A DNA stretch of 64,000 bases from Exophiala sp. HKRS030 (GCA_023897205.1 JAHWDD010000003.1:995665-1059664); one strand, 5' to 3'. Positions 1-12,698 are shown, counted from the stretch's first letter. Numbers and translations: made by a program. Notes: a model not told the origin generated them from the sequence alone.

Positions 1-1
1 C

Positions 2-283
2 AAATTCACCCCAGCCCGTCTCTTCTACCTCAAATGGTGGACTTTCAATCATTCGCACACTATTGGCGTATGTGTCGTGCAATTTGAACTGGACTTTCTT
101 AAGCCAGTAGGATATATCTTCGTTGTTGATCCCGCGGACAAACACTTTCCATTTGTGAGTATGATCGGCTGGTGCGTCCTTGGGCCTATTCTCAGGGTCG
201 AAAGGGATCGCTTCGGTACCGTAGACGAAAGGGCGGTAGACCTGAACGCCGCGTACGCGTTTGGTTCCAGCCGGAGCAGGCAT
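2..283 (-). CDS. YAF9: YAF9, YEATS-domain subunit of NuA4/SWR1 (partial)
   Basis: Yaf9 is the YEATS-domain reader shared by the NuA4 acetyltransferase and the SWR1 H2A.Z exchange complex in the nucleus; it binds acylated histone H3. On the minus strand the ATG at 281-283 opens 94 codons without a stop to the window edge. Visible are the start [18 protein letters not shown], the core [11 protein letters not shown] and the following [17 protein letters not shown], which are the first strands of the YEATS fold. An in-frame TGA lies nine bases upstream of the ATG, so the start is firm unless an intron intervenes. The C-terminal part of the YEATS domain and the coiled coil lie outside the window. 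It diverges from the gene at 676. Confidence 0.9.
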   Translation of the reverse strand, partial: MPAPAGTKRVRGVQVYRPFVYGTEAIPFDPENRPKDAPADHTHKWKVFVRGINNEDISYWLKKVQFKLHDTYANSVRMIESPPFEVEETGWGEF

Positions 284-675
284 ACCGACTCAGTATGGTG
301 GGAAAAGACGCGGAATGTGACGATGAAAGAGGACTATGACTCGTCGTAGCACATCTGCGCCATGGGATTTGCGCTGCGGGAATCGAGCAGGGATGCGTCG
401 AGATAGGTATGCTATTGTGATTTTCAACTGTGCTGTCGACACGGAAGATTTGCGAAGAGTTGATAGACGTAAAGACTGACGAGAATCGCAATGGATTCGA
501 TCTTCAAAATGATCCTCCGCCGTCTTGGCGCGTTTCTCGTGCCTGCGATTTCTCCGCATTTGTAGAAATGACACCACCAGACAACTTTTTTTTGGTCCGG
601 CTTAGATTCTAATAAAGACGTCGTCGGCTTGACCGACCATGCTGTGGGAATAAAACGTACGGTAGCCAAGACGAC
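284..675. promoter_or_regulatory. Divergent promoter region YAF9 / helical-repeat gene
   Basis: This 392-nt gap separates the divergent starts of YAF9 (minus) and the gene at 676 (plus). I see a T/A-rich stretch around 580-610 and no clear TATA box. Short ORFs in the gap are not coding-like. Confidence 0.5.
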
Positions 676-2154
676 ATGCAAGCCCTCCCACAGCTATGTC
701 GTCGCGCCTACATTCGCCCCAACCTTGGATGCCGGTCTCTATCAGGTCGAAATGGCTTCGATACTCTGCGACCGTTCTCGTCGTCTGCGAGTTTACGAGC
801 CGCTCGAAAGCCTCCTAACATGAAGCCGGTCCGGAATCGACAGAATAATCTCACACGGCTCAACAAGGGTCCAAGCCCGCTTGACAATTACTACATAACA
901 CTCGCCCTCGGGCAAAAGCTCACCAAGCTGGGCTTTCGCTCTATTCCGACTGTAGTCAAACTGTTCAACCATCACCGCGCGGAGCTGCAGAGAGCCAAAA
1001 TCCTGCATGACCGTGCTGTTCCTGTGTCTCTGCACAACAGCCAGTGGACCCGCACCTACGAGGAAGCACTCACCTCAGATGAGGTCGCGCTCGTGCTGAA
1101 CCCTAGTATCCTTCCGCACATCTTCGAGGCGTTTGGTGAAGCCGATTTTCACCGACAAAATGTCGGCAAGTTTGCTCAGCTAGGCTACTACTCGCTCTGT
1201 TGTGCCTTCGAGGCTGGCGACCTCGAGGCGGCCATCAAGGTCGCATTCATCGAGCATCAATCGAAAAAGGTTTCGAGCAAAGTGTCCGGGTTCATCAAAC
1301 AACATGCCGCAAAGAGGAGCGATTGGCGCACGATGTCCCTATGGTGTGAGCTAGCCACGGAGATGTCGCATTCCAAGGAGGGTGCTGAGGCCAATTACCT
1401 GCTGGCGAAGGAGCTCGACACCATCCTAGAACCCAGCAACCGTCCAATGTCTAGAGCTGAGATGTTTGAACGGTATAGACCGACGTGGAGTTTAGTTCAC
1501 GACTCAGCAAATCACTACCTATCGCATTTCGACAGGGATGATCCAGAAGGAGACCCAGTACAAAAGGATCTCGACAATGCCATCCGCGACGGTGTGAAGA
1601 AGTGGAAAGACCCCAAGGCGGCACACGAACTTCTCCTCCTGCCAGGCGAGGTCAAAAAGTTCTCGGACCGATGGCTATCCCTGCTGACGATGTCTGCGAT
1701 GGAAGGGAGTGCCGAGCATTGTGTCAGGCTCGCCCTGTATCACCTGGGCAAAGACGGGTGGCTCAATCACCATCTCGACGAAAACGACGATTGGGTTGTG
1801 TCTGATCGCAAAGATAAACCAAAGAACTGGATCGGCATCGAGTGGCTCGGATTGAGCGCAGCTTTGGAGAACGCAGACGCCAGTCTCAAGACACGGAGGT
1901 ATCTCAGACTCGCACTCCTGCTACGTGAGCATGGGCTGGAGAAGGACGCCATGCCATGGCTTACTGCTGCCAAACACGACCTTGAAGATCAGGGCCTCGA
2001 CACCGATAGAGAGTGGATTGAATATATCGATGGATTCGAACAACATTGGTACAATGAGGAATTCATGACCAGAACATCAGAGGAGGATTGGTTCCTTGAA
2101 GATTTTGAAGTCGAAAGCAAAAATAATGCAGGAGAAATGCTCCAAAAGGGTTAA
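676..2154 (+). CDS. Conserved helical-repeat (TPR/Sel1-like) protein, probably mitochondrial
   Basis: An intact 492-codon single-exon gene. The N-terminus (about residues 1-55) is rich in Arg, Ser and Ala with no early acidic residues (MQALPQLCRRAYIRP), as in a mitochondrial presequence. The rest is rich in Leu/Ala helices with paired Trp/Tyr (for example GYYSLCCAFEAGDLEAA around 175-190 and AHELLLLPGEVKKFSD around 315-330), which suggests tandem helical repeats of the TPR/Sel1 kind. I do not recognise a named family and assign no reaction. A second Met at about residue 48 could be an alternative start. It diverges from YAF9. Confidence 0.8.
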   Translation: MQALPQLCRRAYIRPNLGCRSLSGRNGFDTLRPFSSSASLRAARKPPNMKPVRNRQNNLTRLNKGPSPLDNYYITLALGQKLTKLGFRSIPTVVKLFNHHRAELQRAKILHDRAVPVSLHNSQWTRTYEEALTSDEVALVLNPSILPHIFEAFGEADFHRQNVGKFAQLGYYSLCCAFEAGDLEAAIKVAFIEHQSKKVSSKVSGFIKQHAAKRSDWRTMSLWCELATEMSHSKEGAEANYLLAKELDTILEPSNRPMSRAEMFERYRPTWSLVHDSANHYLSHFDRDDPEGDPVQKDLDNAIRDGVKKWKDPKAAHELLLLPGEVKKFSDRWLSLLTMSAMEGSAEHCVRLALYHLGKDGWLNHHLDENDDWVVSDRKDKPKNWIGIEWLGLSAALENADASLKTRRYLRLALLLREHGLEKDAMPWLTAAKHDLEDQGLDTDREWIEYIDGFEQHWYNEEFMTRTSEEDWFLEDFEVESKNNAGEMLQKG

Positions 2155-5100
2155 GGAGGCGAAACCATTCACATTATATTGTTATCCACACCACACCGTC
2201 ATCATCATCATCATCGCCACCACCACCAGGGGTGCAGAGTTTGAGCAAGAATCATTCTCGTCGGCGAACAGGCAGTACTTTTTTGAGCAATGGAAATGAA
2301 CTTGGCATTCAGGTTCTAAAAGTTCAAGGCCTTCTCACTGAAGTCGTGGTAGTGTAGAGCCCACTCTTCAGTTGTGCCGCGACATGGACCGAAACTTTTC
2401 TCGAGACGGACTTTGCAAAAGAGGGAAAGATGACTTGTGAAATCAAGTATACTACCACTTGCTACATTGCAAGGTCACCTGCCAGAGTGAATGGGTCCAC
2501 GGCTGGAGTGATGTACCATTTTACTCCCATTGTACAAAACACGTTACCAACATTGTTGAGATGAGACGACACACGAGACGGGGAAGCCACCACATTTTTG
2601 TCACCCAATGGTTGGAACACCGTTGAGTTTCGTTCGGAAACACTGCACATACCCTGACAGGTAGCGGTGATCGAAAGAGCCATTTGAGCTCTCCCTTTTT
2701 TTTTGTGATATCGACGAACTTGTGTCAGGAATATGGATGGGATGGTCCCACGACAGTTTCCACTCGTGTCTGTATCAACTTGTAAAACTCGGAAGGGTTC
2801 ACGGTGGGTGGTCATGACAGTGAATAGGTAGGTATCCTACCTAGCATGGGAAATCATGTATCAACATATGGCTAGGAAAAAGGTATTGCCAATACATCAA
2901 GAAATATACTTTTGGGTGTCTACACCACAGTCTGTATTGAGCAGAAGGCCAAAAAGAAGAAGAAAGCCAACAACCTCCTCAATATGGAATATACCTACCG
3001 AGGGTATTCATCCACCCCTGTGGGCTCTTTGATCATGTCCTCGATCCTTTTTTGGGGGGATCTTTCAAAATGCTGGTCTTTGGTTCTTGATTCTTGATTC
3101 TTGACCATTTGATTTCGAACTTTTGATCGTTCCGTCACTTGACCTCACACGTCTAGCGATACCACTCATGTCCACCTTGGTCAGTACAATAGATTTGTTC
3201 TGTGCCCCGTCAAAGTTTCTGATCCCTTTTTGGTCGAACTCGCCTTTCTCTCAACACCGACCCGAGTGTTGATGTGGCTCGAGGACCGTTTAATCCTTCC
3301 ACGTACACTTTTACTGTAAAATGAATGACTCGTTTTGACGGTGTGTGTGTGGATGGTGCTGTTTGAGGGAGAAGAGAGGGGGGGGGGGGGGGGCGGAAAC
3401 GTCGGACACGAAAGGGAGGGATTAATTTTCCCGTTTATAAAACTATAAAACTCTAACCATCGTAACCCCTTCATCGTCTTCTTCTTCTTCTTCTTCTTGT
3501 ATCCTCAAACGCCTCGTGAACATTACCATTTATGGAAATCAGAGGATAACATAATTGATGTCTGCTTACAACACCAAAAAAAAGTGGTTGCTGGTCTAGT
3601 CTAAGAGAGGGTTAGGGGGATTTTTTTTTTCTTCGTTCGGTCCCCCCAGCTCTCATTAACGAAGCGCGTCTTGAAAAATACGACTTGACGAGTACGGTAG
3701 ATGGTGAGTTGCGCGTCTTCTGCTCTGCTCGTGCCGTCATCCGTCGCGTCGGCATTTTGCTCTCACTCTTTTTTCTTTTCAATGCGTTTCTCATGTCATG
3801 TTGCCCTTTTTTTTCATCTTACAAGTACGTGGACCCTTTTTTTTGGGGGAGGGGGAGGGGGGAACGACGGTTTTCGAATCGAGATGACTAGACAAGATGG
3901 GCCACCACACCGAAGAAACATACCACTAATACGGAAAATGATAGTGTGCGTTCGCGGTGGACGGTGGATTCCGATCCCAGTCTTACACTAAACAGACGTG
4001 CCGCAAAGTCATGAAATTGCTGACACAAAAAGAGCAAAGGCCACGAGTCAGGGTTGTTCGCTTGCTCGTAGTCCTGGGGGCCCTTGATCGACGACCTGGT
4101 TCCAGTGACAAAATGGCGGATCAGTCAGTAACGGTAACAAGTACCCCGAGACTGCAACCGTCCCCAAAAAGGCCGGGTCTTCTTTTTTTGGGACTCTCTC
4201 GCTTCATCCTTCTTGCATGGGCTACCTACAATATGTAGGAAACAGATCCACAAATGCCATGATGGGTTCGTTGCCCATCTTGATTTGCGAATCAAAGACG
4301 AAAAAAGATCCGTGGTAGCGTCGTCTCTTTACCGAGTTTTTTGGAACAACAATCCGCACTACTCGAGGCCCCGTCGCTGTCGCTGTCACCTATTCGTAAC
4401 GACCTGCAATTTTTGTTCCCCTCGTGGGACTGATCTCTCAGTTTTTTCTTCTCCTTTGGGTCATTTGCCGTATTTGTTTGCGCCTCTTGCGGAAATGCCA
4501 TTCCACCTGGCTGGCTTGTATTGGTTGACTTGTACGGAGGAGCTCAGTCACCATTTGGTGGCTGCCTGAAGTTCCTCGTGGACGATGCATCTCGGGTTCG
4601 GGTTTCTGTGTGTGAAAAAAGCCACCTACGACAAGTATACATGTCCATGTGCCGTAGCGGTGAGTAATTGCGTAGATTCGTCCGTCCCCCTTCGGGCATC
4701 GGCTCTTTGCACACAAAGCGGTAAGCGAGCGAGCAAAGGGATTTATTATCATTGCGGCCCTTCCAGAAGCCCCCCCCCCTCCCCAGGATGGGTATGATGT
4801 CCCATCGGGTCCATGTGGACTTGCAGTGTTTTGCGGAGGATGATAAAGGGAGGGCCCACTCGCAAAGACTGGTCTCTACAGACTGCAAATGCCTGGGGAG
4901 GTTTGTGCTTTCTATCAAATCTAGCTGGCAAGGTACCTGTCAAGCTGAACGATTGAGGCTTTTGAAATAAGATCCGTAGATCAGAAGACGGCCACGTCAT
5001 GTTGGTGCTGATCCTTGGCGGACTGTCCCTCGTTCAATGACCGCTCATGATCACTGAACAGCTCGTGCCTCGAAAAGAGGGTCATTTCTCCCTCTAATGC

Positions 5101-7888
5101 GTGAGGCTCATGCATTCACTTCCACCTTTGACGCTAAGCTAACCAAAATGCCAGCTTCAGAAGCCCGAAGAAGAGCAGACTTCATGCGAGAGCCAATGCA
5201 TCAAGGTGGCACCTCAGTGAACAAACTGCAGAGTCCAAAGGGCATCGTCGGTTAGCATGGCTTGGTTCTGTCTGGTAGATGGGCCTTTGAGAGGAGTAGA
5301 CCGAATATACTCGTACTTGTAAGCGACACGACGCATGAGTAACTCCGCTTTGCCGCATACTGAGCCCCTAGGCAATGTTCAGAGATTTTCGGATCTTCGG
5401 GCGCTGGCTTCATTCGAAGAAGTCCCTCATTTGATCGTGGACAGTATCAAAATGGAGACGGTCACTTCACGAAGGGGGCGCCATAGCAGACGAGTTGTCA
5501 GAACAATATGTCTGATCTGCGGCCCAAACGCAAGAGAGGTCGAAAGTCTGCTGAAATCAGTGGGTCGAATCCGTTCAGCCACGCTCTGTCTGTTCTGGAT
5601 CGACCAGATGGATCAAAATTGGGGGCAAGATGGAGCGAAGGCTTGCAGATAGATGGAGAATGTATCTCTCCTCTTGTATGAGGACGAAGCTGATCAGTCC
5701 GATCATGAGTTGCCACTTCTTCCTGCCGTAGTGCATGTGGGTTCTTAGTGAGGGAAAGTGCATCCTGCCGCCTAGAGATCATCAGGATGTGAGGAGGATC
5801 TCTGATGCTATCCGTCGCACACGAAAAAGTTCTTCTTGAGATTGTCCAATAAAACCCGTAACGTTGTCAGATCATACGATATATGATGTAAAGTGTGAAG
5901 TACTGCCGTGTGATGCTCATTGCTGGGTATCATTTTTCAAAAAGGTTTTCAAGCTACAGACATAGCCTAGCACCAGAATGCTCCGGCCTGGAAACATCCT
6001 CGCACGAGTAGATGCGGGATTGCCTCAGTCAACCATTAATTGCCGCCGTGGACTCGGCATCACTCAAGTCTTGTGGTTAGGTGCGACTAGAAGAGTAGCT
6101 GAGGAATGTCACCCACGAGGGATCGAATGTTATGGCATTAGTTTGCCCGTCCAGACTCTTGTAGCCTCTGATGCATGATAAAGGTCTCTCAGACGGCGTA
6201 TGTCAACTCGACGACGATAATAATGTGCTCGGTTCTCCATCGAGTCAGGTCGCCACAGCTTGTGGATGAAAAATCGACCAAAGCTCGTGCTCAGATCACC
6301 TGTGAATTATGACTGTCTTGTACATGCAGCTTCCCTTTTCGGTTTCCTCTGTCCCAACTCGGCGTCAGGGGCATGTCCATGCTTGTGTCAGGCGGGATGA
6401 TGGTTGTCTGCTAGCCTGTATCCCTTGCGCCTTTGACCCGTGTCTGAAGGTCAAAGCTACGAGTTCCAGCTTCAGCATCGTCAACTGCAAACGGATAAAG
6501 TAGCCATGCGATGGCGTCGACCGGGCCTTGCCGACAGTTCCGCTTTGACGTTTCATTGTCTCTGGTGCATCTAAGCGAACAAGGCCCGGGAGAAAAGATA
6601 GGTACAAAAGGTAGATGGGTACCAGCGTATCACTGTACCATGAGGCGTTCCTGCAAGTACCTTAAGGTGTCGACCGGTATCATCGTCATTGAGTACTCCA
6701 TATCCTGGGCGTATTATTGTTTCTTCTCTCAATCTCGGTAGGAGAGGTCCCCTCTCCCACCTCGCTTATGATAGCGGTGGATCATTACGATCCCGGGCAG
6801 ATCTGTTCTAGACTGAAGCCCCCGACCCACTGTCCTTCGATCGGTTGGACGGCTTCTCGTTAGCCGGAGGTCTGGAACTCCTTAAAGGGCCAAAAGAACC
6901 ACCTCACACCACTGTCCAAGGCATCTGTAACCGTGCTGGGATGTACCATTTACGCGCTCATGCACACACAAGGCTGCCATCACCATGCGGTCAGCGCATT
7001 AGTAGCCGCTGCACCATGCTGGATAAGGGTAGTTGGCTTTACAAATTGGTACGATACGAGCTGGGTTTCAGCGAGCTTGCTTCTTCCCTGACGCGAGAGA
7101 ATCTGCTTTTGACGTCCCCTAATCATTTCTTCCCAGGACAGTACCCGCCCACGTTGTCCACAGACTCCTTTCGGAATAGTACCAGCATCCGTGTCGAACG
7201 AAGTATTTCCGGTCATTATTCTCAGCATGTATTAGTGAGGAGACAAGTCCTGGTCCATGGCCACCCCGGGGATTTCTCTTTCGGACTTCATTATTCAGAG
7301 CCTGGGTGGTGTTTCACGATGCCGCCCCTTGACACCGTAGGCGAGCTGTCATATTGGTGCCCTCCGCCTGGAAACAATCGTCCTGCGACTTTCCGGGCCA
7401 TCCAGGTAAATCGCACCCTTAGCGTGCATATCTGGCATCGCTCAAAGTTCGCTTTCTCTCGCACCACTCTCGGCTCTGGTAACCATCTAATGCGCCATTG
7501 GTGCCGTGCCATAACTTCGTTCATTTTGCAGCTTTGTCTTCCGGCCCATGGTAGCGCACTACATGGTGTGATGCAGTGGTATCCTTGACCAACATCGCAT
7601 ACCCAGTCCAGCTACTCCGTATTCTGGTGAATGTAAAGTCTTTCGTAAACCGCTCATCAAGAGCATATTGAAAGAATGCGTGGCTTGATCGAGGCCCAGT
7701 TGCTCAGGTGCAGATTGTGTAGACACACAGTGGCCTCCGAATGGACTACACGCCTGGAGGTGACCTCCGCTCACCCACATGCATCAAGTTCCTCTTTTTC
7801 AACAGCCATCGCAATCTACCGATCATGTTTCCTTCTCCTGTGCCTCATTGTATGGGTTTGCGCTTCCACAGCTCAAAGTTTGCTCGTC
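2155..7888. other. 5.7-kb stretch without convincing genes
   Basis: This lies between the 3' ends of two convergent genes. Six-frame reading gives only short frames without recognisable domains. The longest (6845-7588, plus) lacks an ATG at its start and has random-looking composition rich in Cys, His and Trp. Simple-sequence tracts are present: a CAT run near 2200, a 16-nt G run at 3378-3393, a CTT run near 3478-3498, G-blocks at 3845-3862 and a C run near 4770-4780. The contents may be UTRs or a long noncoding RNA, but nothing in the sequence proves this. Confidence 0.6.
3378..3393 (+). repeat. 16-nt homopolymer G tract
   Basis: Sixteen consecutive G on the plus strand, followed about 85 nt later by a CTT microsatellite (about 3478-3498). 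It is able to form a G-quadruplex. It lies in the gene-poor stretch, and the exact length may be affected by assembly. Confidence 0.9.
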
Positions 7889-9309
7889 TCAATAGTCGTC
7901 ATCGTCGTCCGAGTCCTCCGAATCACCACCGGAAGTGTGCCTCCTGCGTCTTTGGCCCTCTCTGTTTCCCTTCTTCAGCTTCAGAGGAAACCCTGCGCCA
8001 CGCTGTAGAAGACCTTTTACTAGATTCGTGCTTGGCTGCACTTGATCAAAATCTTTTGCATTGACGACCCGAAACGGCACACTGATGGTCGTATCAATAC
8101 ACGGAACCGTTGAGCCCTGACTCAGGTATTCGGCGTCCATTTTCATAAGAGTGAATTGTAGGCGATAATCACCGGCTCTTCGGACGGACAAATCAGCGAA
8201 TATGAAGAAAGTGCCCGGTATCAGATGTGGTGGTCTTGCTTTCCCTGTCGCTGAAGCTGCAGACCTCGGGATGAACCGGTCGATCGTAGGACTGGGAGGG
8301 GCGGCGGGTGATCGAGGATGTTGCGGCATCGTGTCCGGGTCAGGGTCATCCATAGTCACAGTCGGGCTGGCCACTGTAGTCCCAAGGAGTAATCTTTGAA
8401 CTTCTCTCCGACCGTCGTCGCGAAAAAAGTGCATGGTGGTCAGATCTTGACTCGGTGTCTCAGCCGCCACCAGCTTACAGTGCACCACCCACCATTGGCT
8501 TTTGATTTCTTCCACATCCGCAGGGTTATCTGGGTCGAAGTCTTGCATCATCAGCTGAAGTATTGGGGGAGGGTCGATAGGCCTAGGAATGATTATTAAA
8601 AAAGATACCTTGGAAACAAGATCAAAGTGATTGTACCTTCTGTCTTTGCCATCTGGTCCAGCACGAGCCGCTCGAGGCTGTTGTCGAACATATAGTGAGC
8701 ACCTACTCGATTTCTGTTGGCCGACGAGCGGCCTTACAGCGGAAGGAGACTCTAGATTCGAAGGACCGACACGATGATCGGGTCTACTTGATGAGTCTGT
8801 TGTGGAACCATGACTATGCGACCCCGTGAACGCTAGCTGATCCTGAGGCGTAGATGGTGGAAATGAAGAGGCCGAGGCTCTGAATGAGGATCTGTTCCAG
8901 CTTTAATTTGCATCCTTCAAAGGTTGACCCCGTCTGGTACGTACCTTGTGACGGTTTCTGGGGATCCTGTTTGGGGGAAGGCGGGGACTTGACGTAGTGA
9001 AGTTTGGGACGTAGGTGAGCTAGGAAAAAGTGGTGGTGCCCGAGGAGCTATTGAGGTTGGGAAAGTCGGTGAAGATGCATTTGCCAAAGCTACATACGAT
9101 TGCTGTGACGTCCCAGCATTGAAGGTGAAGGGTCCCGTGGGAGTTGGGCGAGGATTTTCGCTAACTGTGGTCGTCGGAGCAGGAGCACCATAGTAATGTG
9201 GATTCATCCCCTCCTTTCGCGACGCATTCGGTGCCGACGCGAACTGAGAAGGATGATAAAAGTCGAAAGCTGAAGGTATGAGATTAGAGTGTTGGACCAC
9301 AGTAGTCAT
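7889..9309 (-). CDS. velC: Velvet-domain regulator, VelC-like
   Basis: Velvet proteins are NF-kB-fold DNA-binding regulators that link development and secondary metabolism in fungi. Three exons: 8945-9309, 8637-8900 and 7889-8582 (introns of 44 and 54 nt, both GT-AG), 440 aa. Exon joining gives the classic motif VRQQPRAARAGPDGKDRRP across the second splice, then IDPPPILQL. Later come WWVVHCKL, LLLGTTVASP, GTFFIFADLSVRRAGDYRL and RVVNAKDFDQVQPST. The N-terminal third is disordered and rich in Ser, Pro and Thr; the tail is Arg-rich then acidic (SEDSDDDDDY). The start is the first ATG in the frame. The long N-terminus and the motif pattern favour VelC over VosA or VelB, but the subfamily is inferred. 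Confidence 0.85.
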
Positions 9310-12300
9310 GATACTTGTAAGGGGGGACCCTGGGTAGGTGGATGGTTGTTGGTGTGCACGTAGCAATCCGAAAAAGACTTGAAATCTGTCAACAGGTTTC
9401 GAGGATCGGAATTCTACAGCCGCTTGGCGTCTCAGCCAACCCTGTGGGAAGAGTGATCTGGGACTTGCCAAAGCCAAAAAGTGTGGAATGAACGCCACAG
9501 ATATATCAGGACGAGCGCTGATGATCTGGAGCAAGGCTTTTGTGTGGCGTGATGGAGCGTTGGGCGGGGAAGAGACCGTCGCGCGCGTATCTGGTCGATG
9601 GCAAAAATTGAGATGCACGGGAGATGAGGTGTCCAAGACGAGTTGAAAGCATACCAGATGACGTCCGGGCTAGAGAACCGCAGATGACCGAGATTCGATA
9701 CCAGCGATATCGTCCGATGATGGTATTGTGGCTTCTGGGATCGTGAAAGGCGGAAGTACGCTCGAGGAGGTCTCCAGCGTCCAGTGCCTCAATGCCGTGA
9801 CCCGCTCAGGCTGAAAGATCCAGCCAGGATCGACGACCGCGCGTAGAATTGCAGCAACTCATGCGGGCCTGTGTAAGATTTTCCGCGCCGGCGAAAGAGT
9901 TGACGGCTCCTGATACGGTTCTGGACTTCAAGAAGTTGATCATCCACCTCCACGCAGGGCGTAAGTCACGAATTTTGGTGGGATTAAACCTTCGAAATCT
10001 GCTCGGATCCAGGAGATTCTCGTCTACCACAGCGGGAGGAGATAAGCTCTTGACTGGTCGCGCTGGTCAAAGTATAGCCCTTCGGGTGCTCGTCGCGCTA
10101 ACAAGCGGCCGTTCTGTCAAAGGATGGTAGATTAATGCATCCAAGAACATGGGACGAGAGTTGGCGTCTCCATCACGGAGGGGGAGATCGTCCCGGCGGA
10201 CCAGCACTTTGGATGACAGGGACGCCAGAAACTCTGACCGACGTTCTCGAGAGGTCAGTGGCCAGGGGATATGCAAGCCACCAGACCAAGGAACCGGTCA
10301 AAGCTTGCGGCAGCGTGCATTGCATACACAACAGTGAATTTCTCCAAAGTTTGGGCGGGTGGGTAACACAGCATGGTGAGCCAAATCCCAGAAAGGCCAG
10401 CAAGTCGAGACGAGGAACCGAAGTGACAATGGCAAAAAATTGGCCCCAAAGAAGGGCCCAACCACTGCAAGGAGTCTCGAAGCCCATCGGCCATCGTCGC
10501 TAATACTCCGAAAGAAATCGTTTCGGATTGCCCCTGGCCAGCCAGATCAAGAATGGGGCAGCTGTGTCTCTCCATCGATCCCGAGGCGAAGTAAGCGTGG
10601 TGGGTAAGACAAATCGACGAAGAAGAGGGAAAAAGGTGAGATGCAGGGCAAACGCGCCGCCTGCAGTAGACGGAGAGAGCAATTGCAGAAAGAAGCAACG
10701 ATTGGCGCGGTCCCTTTGACTCACTGGTCCAACAGCCCTCCAACAACTTTGTCCCTGTGCTGGGATGTGTACAGAAGTGTCCTGGTAAGTAGCACAGGCG
10801 GGGCGGCCGCTACTCGCTACTTCTGCTGCATTTCGCTTGCTTGTCACCACCATGTCCCACTTGCCTTCGGTAGCGGGCCGTGCGATCAATACACAACACA
10901 CATGCGAGCAACCACCATGGCTGCCATCGACAAGTCCTCGAGGACAGGTAGTAGCCAAGGTCACTAAGGGCAGGGCCTTATGGAGTAGGGCGATTGGGGG
11001 TTGGTGTGTCCGTCGTGGTGGTGGTGGTGCTGAAGCCTTTCTACGCCAAGATATTTTACACAACTGCTCGTACACATACTCGTACAGTACACTACCTAGG
11101 TAGGTATGCGTACCCGTAACAGAAGAACTACTTTCAAGTCACCAAAGACTCAACAGCGCCTTGAGACGAACAACCTGAACCTCGGACCTGCAACTTGACC
11201 AAATCAGGACGCACAGCATTTGCCATCAACGCCCTCTCTCGGTCGCCCCCGAACAGCAGATTGGACTGATTGGCTAGGACTCTGCAGGGCATCTGCATAC
11301 CGCATACATCTTCGGCTATTGACTCTTTGACAGTCAACAATGAGCAATGCAAGATGCTTGTTACGCTCTCGAGTGATGGCATATTCCGCACAATTGCCGT
11401 ATTGCCAAAGGTGGAGGAAGCGTCCCCCTTTTTCAGGACTCTTGCAACCCAATGGTCTAAGGGACAAGCCGGGGTAGGCTTTTGACCTGGGCACTTTGAA
11501 ACATGAGTACCTAGGTAAGTATCATTGGAACACTGTCTGCCTGAACACCAATCTCTCTGCCCCAAATGTCCTCTCGGCCCTGGCGCATCTGAGTTATCTT
11601 CTCGGCTATCGACACCGATAAAGACATCTTCATTCTCTATAAGGACTCGCTCGAGTCAGTCGCAGCGAGACTAGATGCCCCTGCGCGTTGCGCTGAAGCT
11701 AATTATGCAAGGATCCTTGCAAAGGCCGGTCGGGCCACGGGAACAGAAAGAAGAATTTCGGAATCGCTAGAATGAGAGTAGCATTCCCATGGCCCATGGC
11801 CCCCAGTGCAAGCCTGCCGACCTTGGGCATTCGAGCATCATCATCGCCAGCAGCATGCCGAATGGTAGCGTCAATGAAGCCGCGAATATCTTTGTGTATT
11901 TCTGCTGAGATTCGGCCTTCGCCCATATGTGGTGGGCTATCGTAGGTCGCTGACTCGAACGCTCCACTCATTTTACGCACCTTTAGGTCAAGAGTAATAA
12001 TAAAAGGCTTCTGCTACGCCCCCCTTACGAGGAACCGTCTCTAAGCATATCATTCCACGCATGGGCCAATTTCTTTCTGTCACGTAGGCTTCAACTCGAA
12101 CTTGAGGTCTTGATCGACATCTCGTTCTTCCACTTCACCGCTCAGGAAAAGGCGATTGGTACCTTAGGCATTTTCCGAATTCGATAAAGCTCCCATGGGC
12201 ACTGACCAGCAGGGCATGCTCAATTTCCCTCATGCAATTCATCGAGGAGATAGGATTTCCACAACCGAATCACAAACCGAGAAGCTGTTCCGCACTTTGG

Positions 12301-12698
12301 TTTCTGGAAACCCTCGCGCTACTTCAGCCGTGGTGTTTCGCATATTGACATCTTGATAATCATGAATGGGTGGTCCACAAATAGGGGACTACGTTGGCGG
12401 AACTCATGGCCGATCTCAAGAGGCTTATAGAAGAGGGCCTCTATAGAGTGACGGCACATATCATCTTGTTTGAACTATCAATGTCAAATTGCTATATATA
12501 CCGATGCTACACTGCCCATGGGCTGTGTCGAGCAGACTCTGGGAGGCTCCTTGAGGTTACGTCGCCCAACATTCGTATAGCATGGGCTGTTCATCAATCA
12601 TCCATGGGAAGTGCACGCTGCTCATCACTTTCGGATTTGCTTTTCCGTTATACAGAAGAGGCCCCAATCGTCCGTCTCTGGAGAACAACGAGGTTTTG
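9310..12698. other. 3.4-kb region upstream of the velvet gene, no gene seen
   Basis: This separates the velvet start from the 3' end of the VOC gene. The frame of velvet exon 1 stays open upstream to 9636 but contains no further ATG, so this is taken as leader. Other frames give no domains. Two exact copies of the palindrome TACCTAGGTA occur at 11093-11102 and 11508-11517. The region may hold a long promoter or leader, as developmental regulators in fungi often have. Confidence 0.55.

Noticed and set aside
6845..7588. 247-codon open frame on the plus strand in the gene-poor stretch
   Set aside because: It opens with TTG rather than ATG, has no domain or family-like motif and a composition rich in Cys, His and Trp that looks random.
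9310..9636. N-terminal extension of the velvet protein
   Set aside because: The frame is open but contains no ATG above 9309, so it is treated as leader unless an upstream exon is found.
10500..11075. 191-codon minus-strand frame upstream of the velvet gene
   Set aside because: Overlapping frames of similar length exist on both strands here, none with domains or conserved-looking composition.
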